This document shows positions 8,507-15,116 of a DNA stretch of 64,000 bases, piece by piece. Every line of letters begins with the position of its first letter. Position 1 is the first letter of the stretch. Position numbers and translations under genes: made by a program. This DNA comes from CAVQBP01 sp963710745 (GTDB lineage: Bacteria > Bacteroidota > Ignavibacteria > Ignavibacteriales > Ignavibacteriaceae), in the NCBI GenBank assembly GCA_963710745.1, contig CAVQBP010000024.1, positions 124,001-188,000 on the forward strand, written 5' to 3'. Below the pieces are notes generated by a model. The model saw nothing but the letters and a program-made list of their open reading frames with translations. It searched no databases and was not told where the DNA came from.

Positions 8507-9859
8507 TTAAGCAGATAATGCAATAATTTCTTCCTGATTTCCGGCAGCGCTTTCCAAAACATCACCAAATAAAGTAGCAGACGTTGCACGATTTATCTTT
8601 ACTTTAACATAATCTCCTTCTTGTATTCTAACATCAAAAGGAACAATTACTACTTTGTTTGAATCGGTTCTCCCCGATAAAAACCGATCCGATTTTTTAC
8701 TTAAACCTTCAACTAATACTATCTCTTCTTCACCAATCAGCGATTGATTTAAATCGTATGATATTTTTTGCTGCAGATCAATTATTTCCCGGAGACGTTT
8801 TGTCTTTATTTCATCAGTAACATCATCCCCCATTTTAAAGGATTTTGTTCCTTCACGAGGAGAATATTTAAACATATACGCGCCATCATATTTTACTTCC
8901 CACATAATATCGAGCGTCATCACATGATCTTCATATGTTTCTGTTGGAAATCCAGCAATAATATCGGTTGAAAAACTTACGCCTGGAATTATTTTTCTTG
9001 CTTTTTCAATAAGACCAAGATAATGTTCAATTGTATAAGTTCTGTTCATCAGGTTTAAAATTCTATTAGAACCGGATTGAACAGGCAAATGAATATAATT
9101 GCATAAATTTTTGTTTTCTGCAATTGTATATAATAGCTTATCTGAAATGTCCTGGGGATGAGAAGTTGAAAATCTTATTCTAATCGATCTATCAACAGCA
9201 GCGCAAGCTGAAAGTAAATCTGCAAAATCATTATTATTATCTTTATATGAGTTTACATTCTGCCCCAGCAAAGTAACTTCCCTGAAACCTCTGCCGGACA
9301 ATTGTTTAATTTCATCAACAATAGAAGTTAATGTTCTGCTTCTTTCACGTCCTCTTGTGAAAGGCACAACACAGAAAGTACAAAACTTATCGCATCCTCT
9401 CATTACCGATATCCATGCCTGGAGTCCGTCTTCCCTGTATGGCGTTATATCATCATAAGTTTCAGTACGCGATAGGGTGACTCCGATCCCTTTTTCACCG
9501 TTAAACGCAGTATTAATTAATGAAGGAAGTTTCCTATATTCATCAGGTCCGACAACTACATCGACAATCTTTTTTTTCTCTACCAGATCGCTTCTCAACC
9601 TTTCAGCCATACAGCCTAAAATACCTACAACCAGATTTGGTTTGGATTCTTTCAAATTTTTAAAATTCCCTAATCTCCCATAAATTCTCTGTTCGGCATT
9701 CTCCCTTATACTGCAGGTATTAAGTAAAATAATATCTGCATTATCAGCATCTTTTGTTACTTCATACCCGGAATTCCTCAAAATACCAAAAACAATTTCG
9801 GTATCAGCCAGATTCATCTGGCAGCCATAGGTTTCAATGTAAACTTTATTTTTATCCAT
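8507..9859 (-). CDS. miaB: tRNA-2-methylthio-N6-dimethylallyladenosine synthase MiaB
   Basis: MiaB is a radical-SAM methylthiotransferase acting on i6A37 of tRNAs. The N-terminal UPF0004 domain holds the auxiliary-cluster cysteines in YGCQMN, NTCSIRENAE and LGCMAER. The radical-SAM CxxxCxxC is in RGCDKFCTFCVVPFTRGRE, and a TRAM domain follows at the C-terminus (EEIVLVEGLSKKSDR onward). The open frame extends upstream to 9973, but those 38 residues are not family-like; ATG 9859 gives MDKNKVYIETYGCQ, the normal start, and a standard 450-residue length. It heads a minus-strand run into the SPOR and MBL genes. Confidence 0.95.
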   Translation of the reverse strand: MDKNKVYIETYGCQMNLADTEIVFGILRNSGYEVTKDADNADIILLNTCSIRENAEQRIYGRLGNFKNLKESKPNLVVGILGCMAERLRSDLVEKKKIVDVVVGPDEYRKLPSLINTAFNGEKGIGVTLSRTETYDDITPYREDGLQAWISVMRGCDKFCTFCVVPFTRGRERSRTLTSIVDEIKQLSGRGFREVTLLGQNVNSYKDNNNDFADLLSACAAVDRSIRIRFSTSHPQDISDKLLYTIAENKNLCNYIHLPVQSGSNRILNLMNRTYTIEHYLGLIEKARKIIPGVSFSTDIIAGFPTETYEDHVMTLDIMWEVKYDGAYMFKYSPREGTKSFKMGDDVTDEIKTKRLREIIDLQQKISYDLNQSLIGEEEIVLVEGLSKKSDRFLSGRTDSNKVVIVPFDVRIQEGDYVKVKINRATSATLFGDVLESAAGNQEEIIALSA

Positions 9860-10050
9860 ATCCCTGTTGTTCAAATTTGATGCAAATATAAGCTTAAATT
9901 GAATGGCTTTCAATTCATTATAAATGAAATACATATTAAAACAAATCCGATTTTTATTTATCTTTAGATCCAAAACATGGATTCTTATTAAAATTTTAAT
10001 AAAATCAATTATAAAAGCTCACTTATTGAAAAAATCTCTCTTACAGACAA

Positions 10051-10782
10051 ATGATAAAAATCAAAGATCTTTATAAAAGCTTCGGAGATAAGCATGTCCT
10101 TAACGGAGTGAATCTCGAAATCGAAACAGGTGAAACGATTGTAATTATCGGCAGAAGCGGTGAAGGAAAAAGCGTTTTAATTAAACATATTGTTGGTTTG
10201 TTAACTCCCGATTCGGGTTATGTTGAAGTTGAAAATCAACGAGTAAACGATCTGAATATTACTGAACTTTATGAGCTGAGAAAAAAATTTGGGTTTTTAT
10301 TTCAAGGTTCTGCATTGTTTGATTCAATGACTGTAGAAGAGAATATTTCATTACCCCTAATTGAATCAAAAAGCAATTTTAAAAAGGATGAAATAGACAA
10401 TGCCGTTGCTGAAAAATTAGAACTTGTTGATTTGCCGGGAGTTCAGAAGGTCAAACCTTCTGAATTATCCGGGGGAATGAAAAAAAGAGTTGGCCTTGCA
10501 AGAGCTTTAATTACAAATCCGGAATATATACTTTATGATGAACCTACGACCGGATTAGATCCTATTATGTCCGATTCGATTGATAATTTAATTAAAGATC
10601 TAAGTGAAAAATTAAGTGTTACTTCTATTGTTGTAACACATGATATGTACAGTGTAAAGAATGTTGCTCATAAGGTTGCTATGCTTCATGAAGGAATTAT
10701 TTATTTCAAAGGTACACCTAGTGAACTGATAACTTCCAGCGACGAGACAATAGTTAATTTTATTAAAAGGACCGGTTTTTAA
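10051..10782 (+). CDS. mlaF: ABC transporter ATP-binding protein, MlaF-like
   Basis: The 243-residue ATPase has Walker A GRSGEGKS, Q-loop FLFQGSALFDSMTVEEN, signature LSGGMKKRVGLARAL, Walker B YILYDEPTTGLDP and the switch His in VTHDM. The GRSGEGKSVLIKHI and LFDSMTV wording is typical of MlaF/Ttg2A, which powers phospholipid transport between inner and outer membranes. No mlaE permease or mlaD substrate-binding gene lies next to it: the upstream neighbour is divergent miaB and the next plus-strand gene is DUF2721. It therefore acts either with a permease encoded elsewhere or in another MlaF-like system. Confidence 0.85.
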   Translation: MIKIKDLYKSFGDKHVLNGVNLEIETGETIVIIGRSGEGKSVLIKHIVGLLTPDSGYVEVENQRVNDLNITELYELRKKFGFLFQGSALFDSMTVEENISLPLIESKSNFKKDEIDNAVAEKLELVDLPGVQKVKPSELSGGMKKRVGLARALITNPEYILYDEPTTGLDPIMSDSIDNLIKDLSEKLSVTSIVVTHDMYSVKNVAHKVAMLHEGIIYFKGTPSELITSSDETIVNFIKRTGF

Positions 10783-10895
10783 CCTCTTTATGATTTACAA
10801 CAATAGAAAATCAGAATTTAAAACTAATGAATTTTTAATCACATCATAAGGGGAAATAATTTTCTAGATTGACGCAGTAATCAGAATAAATTATG

Positions 10896-10958
10896 CCCGT
10901 AAACGGAGATAAGTAGATGTGTAAGCTATGCAATACGATATTAGTAGCCGTTTACGGG
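10896..10958. repeat. Perfect 11-bp inverted repeat with 41-nt spacer
   Basis: The arms CCCGTAAACGG (10896-10906) and CCGTTTACGGG (10948-10958) are exact reverse complements in an otherwise gene-free 282-nt gap (10783-11064). The arms are GC-rich against an AT-rich background. No T-run follows on the plus strand, so it is not a classic terminator. It could be a structured RNA, a decayed mobile-element end pair or a protein-binding site. Confidence 0.6.
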
Positions 10959-11064
10959 TAAGTTTAAAATCTTCCAAACCTATCCAGCCTTTATTTAGCA
11001 TTAATCCTTTAATATTTGCAAATTAGTTCCATAATTTTTTTTATTTATATCCATAAACTAATTT

Positions 11065-11544
11065 ATGAAAGAACAAATCTCAATCATCCAGATTATACAA
11101 TTGATGCTTGCCCCGGGCTTAATGATATCTGCATGCGGGTTACTTTTGCTTGGCATGAATAATAAATATTCATTGGTCGTAAACAGGATAAGATTATTAA
11201 ATGAAGAAAGAAGAAAATATTTTGTGAAAGCCGGTGAGAGAAATTTTAATTATGAAGAGACTGTAAGACTCGAAAGCATTTCAAAACAGATAAATGAATT
11301 AGTTACAAGAGTTTCACTTGTAAAAAATGCAGTCCTGTATTATACAATTGCAGTAGCACTTTTTGTTATTACCTCGCTGTTCATAGGCTTGCTTTATTTT
11401 TTTGAAGTTCCGGGATTAAATATGTTTGTTACATTCCTTTTTTTATGCGGAATGGTTTCAGTTTTAATCGGGGTAATTTTTGCAGCAACCGAAACCAAAA
11501 AAGGATTTGATATTATTAAAATGGAAGTAAAGATAGATGAATGA
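11065..11544 (+). CDS. DUF2721 domain-containing membrane protein
   Basis: This 159-residue protein has an N-terminal membrane helix (MLAPGLMISACGLLLLGMNN, residues 14-33) followed by the family-typical NRIRLLNEE. A charged helical stretch of about 60 residues comes next, then two further membrane helices (about residues 90-115 and 120-145). DUF2721 proteins are small inner-membrane proteins of unknown function. The gene is 25 nt upstream of aat on the same strand, so they may be co-transcribed. Confidence 0.85.
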   Translation: MKEQISIIQIIQLMLAPGLMISACGLLLLGMNNKYSLVVNRIRLLNEERRKYFVKAGERNFNYEETVRLESISKQINELVTRVSLVKNAVLYYTIAVALFVITSLFIGLLYFFEVPGLNMFVTFLFLCGMVSVLIGVIFAATETKKGFDIIKMEVKIDE

Positions 11545-11569
11545 TATAGAGTTATAAGGACAATAATTC

Positions 11570-12187
11570 TTGAACAGTATTCGTATGAATAAAAATCAGA
11601 AATTTAACCAGGAATTATTTTTAGAACCGGGGAATATGCTCCGCCTTTATGCAAGAGGTGCTTTCCCGATGGCTGATGAAAAAACCGGTGAAATAAGCTG
11701 GTATCTTCCTGAAATAAGAACAATTATCCCTCTCGACAATTACAATTTTCCACACTCTTTAAGAAAATCTATGGATAAAACTGGTTACGAAGTTAGATAT
11801 GATTTCGACTTTATTTCTGTGGTTAAAGCCTGCGCAGACAGGGAAAATACCTGGATCTCAGAAGAATTAATAAAAGCTTATTTAAGATTATATTCTCTCA
11901 GGCATGTACATACAGTTGAGATCTATCAACAAAATAAATTGATTGGCGGATTATACGGAATTACTTTCAAAGGAGCATTTTTCGGTGAATCAATGTTCAG
12001 TAAAATTTCTCAGGCTTCCAAAATTGCTCTTATAAAATTAATTGAACATTTAAACAAAAAAAATTTTACTTTGCTTGATGTTCAATATTTAACTCCTCAT
12101 TTAAAAATGTTTGGCGCAAGCGAAATCAGCTTTGAGGAATATAACCGCTTACTTTTGCTGGCTTATCAAAATGAGGCTGATTTTTAG
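11570..12187 (+). CDS. aat: Leucyl/phenylalanyl-tRNA-protein transferase
   Basis: Aat attaches Leu or Phe to N-terminal Lys/Arg of proteins, marking them for ClpS/ClpAP degradation. Family features are YARGAFPMADE, ISWYLPEIRTIIPLD, ENTWISEELIKAY, the LIGGLYGITFKGAFFGESMFS core and LLDVQYLTPHLKMFGA. The start is decided by the ribosome-binding site: AAGGA at 11556-11560 is 9 nt before TTG 11570 but 24 nt before ATG 11585, so TTG is preferred. The IS110 insertion lies about 100 nt beyond the stop and does not interrupt the gene. Confidence 0.93.
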   Translation: MNSIRMNKNQKFNQELFLEPGNMLRLYARGAFPMADEKTGEISWYLPEIRTIIPLDNYNFPHSLRKSMDKTGYEVRYDFDFISVVKACADRENTWISEELIKAYLRLYSLRHVHTVEIYQQNKLIGGLYGITFKGAFFGESMFSKISQASKIALIKLIEHLNKKNFTLLDVQYLTPHLKMFGASEISFEEYNRLLLLAYQNEADF

Positions 12188-12264
12188 ATTAGAAGGTTAT
12201 CTCGCAATTATCTTTATATTTTAAACCTGCCATTCTGAATCTGTAGTAGATAGAAAAAGATTAA

Positions 12265-12285
12265 AATGTCATACTTCGACAAGCT
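12265..12285. repeat. Left half of palindromic target repeat, ending in CT core
   Basis: AATGTCATACT (12265-12275) is the exact reverse complement of AGTATGACATT at 13875-13885 on the other side of the IS element. It is followed by TCGACAAG and then CT (12284-12285). Joining this half to 13874 onward recreates a palindromic intergenic repeat. The CTTCGACAAGCTCAG-type core is familiar from dispersed repeats in Bacteroidetes-group genomes (recalled, not searched). Confidence 0.75.
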
Positions 12286-12300
12286 GCTGCTGCTGCTGCT
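12286..12300. repeat. GCT trinucleotide microsatellite at the IS end
   Basis: Five tandem GCT units sit exactly at the transposase-distal end of the element. With the preceding CT core they make a continuous (CTG)5CT tract from 12284. Because the tract overlaps the putative recombination core, slippage here could alter the donor end. Confidence 0.85.
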
Positions 12301-12308
12301 AGTGACCA

Positions 12309-13616
12309 CTACTCTAATATTACCTGTAACCCTAAATATTTAGCCTGTTTTTTTAATCTTTTAATCTGTTGTTCTTTGAAATTTTTTTGATATTGAATTA
12401 AACCTTGTTCAACATAATCATAACCTTTAGTCATAATATTATAATAAGTAACGGCAATCTTTCTGGCAGTGGCTTTGTTAGCAACAAGACCACCTTTTCT
12501 TGCTTTTATTCTCCTATAAAAACCAGCTAGAGCAGAATATTTACTGTTTGCAATAGATTGTGCTGCTTCTCTAAAAATTTGGCCAGCTTGAGTATTGCAC
12601 TTTCTCTTTGACTTCTTGTTGCTCTTACCGGATTGATTCTTTGATGGTGAAAGTCCAAGCCAGGATACATAATATTTTTCATTCTTCCAATTACTTTGAA
12701 GATCTAATCCGGTTGCAGCAATTGCTTCCATGAGGGTTTTATCGGATAATCCGGTAATCTGTGATGGGTCCTTACCATCAGTTAATTGCATGAGTTTTTC
12801 GTGAAGTTTATCTATTTGTGGAGGATTATGACGTATAGGTTTAGGTGGATTAATATTATCAGGTAAAGGTTTATCCTTTGTCATTTTATTAAGGAGAATT
12901 TCGATCTGCTTATCACATTCTAAAATTTGTTGCTGATAGAACTCATAAGAACTAACGGCTTGTCTAAGAGCGAAGATGTAATCTGTCCTAAAATTACCTT
13001 TTAGTGAAGATATAACTAAGGATTTTTTCTTATTAAGAATGCTATTTTCACAAAGATTTACAAGTGTTTCCGGATTTCGTTCTCCTTTTAGAATTGCTTT
13101 GAGAATTCTCATACCACTTACACCATTGATTTTACTGATAACATTGTGCAGTTTAATATTCATTGAATCCAGGGCTTTCTGCATATGTTGGATATGTTGA
13201 GAAGCCATTGATATATGATCGTTTCGTAATCGAATATATGTCCGTAATTGACAAATTGATTCTTCCGGAACAAAACATTCCCGAAGTAAACCGAAAGAAT
13301 ATAATTGCTGAATCCATTGACAATCGGCAACATCACTTTTTCTGCCGGGTACGTTCTTTACTTCTCGTGGGTTTACTAAACTGACTTTTATTCCGGATCG
13401 CTCTATCATATCATAAAGTGCGAACCAATATATTCCGGTTGCCTCCATAGCAACATGGGTTATATTGTTTTCCTTAAGGTAGTCTATGAGTTTTATATAA
13501 GCCTCTGTAAAAGTTGGAAATTGTTTTACTTCTTTATCTTCAATAGCAACAAAGACTTTTTCACTACCTATATCTATACCAGCTGAATTGGGATAAATTT
13601 TTTCTAGTTTTGACAT
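12309..13616 (-). CDS. IS110-family transposase (DEDD serine recombinase)
   Basis: The 435-residue protein has the IS110 two-domain plan. The N-terminal RuvC-like DEDD domain shows GIDIGSEKVFVA (Asp near 15), AMEATGIYW (Glu near 59) and KSDVADCQW (the two Asp near 94-97). A helical linker follows. The C-terminal Tnp domain contains ITGLSDKTLMEAIA and SWLGLSPSKNQSGKS, where the Ser of QSGK is the likely catalytic serine. IS110 recombinases insert DNA through a circular intermediate guided by a bridge RNA. An AGAAGGG ribosome-binding site (13626-13632) lies 9 nt before ATG 13616. Reading frame and key residues appear intact, so the element may be active. Confidence 0.95.
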   Translation of the reverse strand: MSKLEKIYPNSAGIDIGSEKVFVAIEDKEVKQFPTFTEAYIKLIDYLKENNITHVAMEATGIYWFALYDMIERSGIKVSLVNPREVKNVPGRKSDVADCQWIQQLYSFGLLRECFVPEESICQLRTYIRLRNDHISMASQHIQHMQKALDSMNIKLHNVISKINGVSGMRILKAILKGERNPETLVNLCENSILNKKKSLVISSLKGNFRTDYIFALRQAVSSYEFYQQQILECDKQIEILLNKMTKDKPLPDNINPPKPIRHNPPQIDKLHEKLMQLTDGKDPSQITGLSDKTLMEAIAATGLDLQSNWKNEKYYVSWLGLSPSKNQSGKSNKKSKRKCNTQAGQIFREAAQSIANSKYSALAGFYRRIKARKGGLVANKATARKIAVTYYNIMTKGYDYVEQGLIQYQKNFKEQQIKRLKKQAKYLGLQVILE

Positions 13617-13625
13617 AAGCTATGA

Positions 13626-13657
13626 CCCTTCTATAGTTTATACATAATTTATAGAAG
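13626..13657 (-). promoter_or_regulatory. Hairpin covering the transposase ribosome-binding site
   Basis: On the transposase strand CTTCTATA (13650-13657) and TATAGAAG (13628-13635) form a perfect 8-bp stem with a 14-nt loop. The 3' arm contains most of the AGAAGGG Shine-Dalgarno sequence that serves ATG 13616. Folding would hide the ribosome-binding site and limit transposase translation. That consequence is inferred from the pairing only. Confidence 0.6.
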
Positions 13658-13659
13658 TA

Positions 13660-13815
13660 GCATGCCTGAAGATTAGAAGCAGTTTTAAGTATACTGCTAG
13701 ACGGGAATTCCGGATTAAGAATATTATCACCAATTTATTATTGACAATCTTCAGAACAAGTCTCAGGCACGAGTTTGTAAAACATCAAGCAAATGACTGT
13801 CAAACTGCATGTACT
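13660..13815 (-). ncRNA. Candidate IS110 bridge RNA
   Basis: This non-coding stretch upstream of the transposase can fold, on the same strand, into several perfect pairings. A 5' stem is formed by 13801-13806 with 13772-13777 (6 bp). A bulged long-range helix joins 13763-13769 and 13746-13754 to 13663-13674; the 7-bp and 9-bp options overlap by 4 bases. Enclosed within it is a hairpin 13693-13698 / 13678-13683 (6 bp, 9-nt loop). A 5' stem-loop followed by internal guide loops is the plan known for IS621-type bridge RNAs (about 177 nt). Exact ends and guide bases are not determined. The minus-strand read of 13755-13766 resembles the target centre apart from one extra base. Confidence 0.5.
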
Positions 13816-13871
13816 TCTTTATTACGAAAGGTCACTATTTTAACTATTAAAGGCAAAGCCTTTTTAAAGGT

Positions 13872-13885
13872 CTCAGTATGACATT
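13872..13885. repeat. CT core and right half of the interrupted palindromic repeat
   Basis: CT at 13872-13873 duplicates the core at 12284-12285, and CAGTATGACATT follows. AGTATGACATT (13875-13885) pairs exactly with 12265-12275. With the element removed, the two halves give a 32-bp sequence with 11-bp palindromic arms. Confidence 0.75.
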
Positions 13886-13925
13886 CACTACTTTTAAAAC
13901 AAACTCCTAAATATAGGCACTATTT

Positions 13926-15101
13926 TTAAAATGCTGTAATTAGTCCTATAGATGCCTGGCCGAATTTATTTGTAAAATCATAAGTAAATTCACCTGTGAT
14001 CCGGAAATTCCTTCTTAAAAGATATCCAAGATGAGCAGTTCCGGTTTTTATATCAAGATCATCCTGCCCGGATTCCACCCAATTATAAAGTCCGACTGCA
14101 TACCATTTACTATTATCTCCGTCAGGTCTGAATACTAATTCTCCAAATGCACCGCGGGTTTTAATTTGTTCAGCACTGTTTAAAAGGAAAAATGGATTTT
14201 TATCTCTTCGTTCAACATATTGAACATTTAGCTGAAGAGGATCAATATCCACCGTTAAATCAGGTCCAAGCATCCAGATTTCATTAGTTTCTTTCTCAGG
14301 TGCATGTCTATTCTCCTGTTCCTCTTTACCCCAATATCCAAATCCGCCGATCCTTACATTTGATGTAATATCCTGTGAAACTCTTCCAAATAAATTTTTA
14401 TACTTATCATTGTCAAATACTTTAAAAGAGTTTGCTGCTGTCAAACCATTTCCGTTTAGAACTTCCAATGTTAAATCTGTTCCCGAATCAAACCCATAAG
14501 TAAACATAACTCCCCTGTCATAGGTAAGATTAATGTTTGAATAACCTACTGTTGCATCGTATATAAGGTAATCGGCAAATGTTAATCTTAATTCTCTTTT
14601 AAATAAAGGATCTGAAATCTGGAACTGCCCGACATAAAAATCAAGATCGGTACTAAATAAATTATTAAACATCAAAAAAGCATCTTCCAAACCTGCGACT
14701 TCACCTCTTTCAGTAAAAAAGAAATAGAAATAATAGCTTATATTATTAGCAATAGAACCTCCTGATAAAAGTTTAATAATATAAGGAGTAGAGAAATCGG
14801 AATTTTCCGATTTATTATTGTTATAAGTTAAATATCCTTCCATCCTGATAGCTAATGGTAAATCACGGATTAACGAGAGATCATTGTCGCCTGTTTCAAC
14901 ATAATATCTTGGTGCATCTTTATCTTTTAAAACAAATCCGTTCGCCGCAAATTCATCCCCGTAAGGTTTTAATTTAGGAAAAGGTGAGTGACAGGTTTTG
15001 CATGTCATATTATACTTCCTGGCAAATGCAGGGATAGATAAAATCTCTTCTGAAAAAAATGAAGAGATAAATAATATAAATAAACAATATTTTGATCTCA
15101 T
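13926..15101 (-). CDS. Outer-membrane beta-barrel candidate with one N-terminal haem c motif
   Basis: The 391-residue protein has a signal peptide (residues 1-24), then AFARKYNMTCKTCHSPFPKL with a single CxxCH (residues 34-38). The rest is a long run of alternating aromatic/polar strands (ISYYFYFFFTER, DFYVGQFQISDP, WYAVGLYNWVES) ending in Phe, as expected for an outer-membrane barrel. Its start is 15 nt after the stop of the multiheme cytochrome gene, so the pair should be one transcript. By analogy with porin-cytochrome complexes, this could be the barrel that holds the cytochrome across the outer membrane. No database match was possible, so the barrel prediction is by eye. Confidence 0.65.
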   Translation of the reverse strand: MRSKYCLFILFISSFFSEEILSIPAFARKYNMTCKTCHSPFPKLKPYGDEFAANGFVLKDKDAPRYYVETGDNDLSLIRDLPLAIRMEGYLTYNNNKSENSDFSTPYIIKLLSGGSIANNISYYFYFFFTERGEVAGLEDAFLMFNNLFSTDLDFYVGQFQISDPLFKRELRLTFADYLIYDATVGYSNINLTYDRGVMFTYGFDSGTDLTLEVLNGNGLTAANSFKVFDNDKYKNLFGRVSQDITSNVRIGGFGYWGKEEQENRHAPEKETNEIWMLGPDLTVDIDPLQLNVQYVERRDKNPFFLLNSAEQIKTRGAFGELVFRPDGDNSKWYAVGLYNWVESGQDDLDIKTGTAHLGYLLRRNFRITGEFTYDFTNKFGQASIGLITAF

Positions 15102-15116
15102 TTTTTTCTCCAGTAT

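Larger units (their letters stand above)
12286..13873 (-). mobile_element. Complete IS110-family insertion sequence
   Basis: This element of about 1588 bp carries one transposase gene (minus strand), a long non-coding segment upstream of it (13617-13873) and a very short one downstream (12286-12308). That is the IS110-group layout, with the guide RNA encoded in the 5' left end. Boundaries come from the flanks: the target sequence continues up to CT at 12284-12285 and resumes after CT at 13872-13873, so one dinucleotide is shared and there is no longer target duplication. Long terminal inverted repeats are absent, as expected for the family. A 7-bp subterminal inverted pair (AGTGACC 12301-12307, GGTCACT 13830-13836) and a direct repeat AAAGGTC (13827-13833, 13866-13872) are present. 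On the transposase strand the core reads AG. Confidence 0.85.

Noticed and set aside
12284..12300. CTG repeats as a CRISPR-like or coding repeat
   Set aside because: It is only a five-unit triplet tract at an IS end, with no spacers and no open frame.
12265..13885. The 11-bp flanking inverted repeats as terminal inverted repeats of the IS
   Set aside because: They lie outside the CT junctions and rejoin into one palindromic host repeat, so they belong to the target, not the element.
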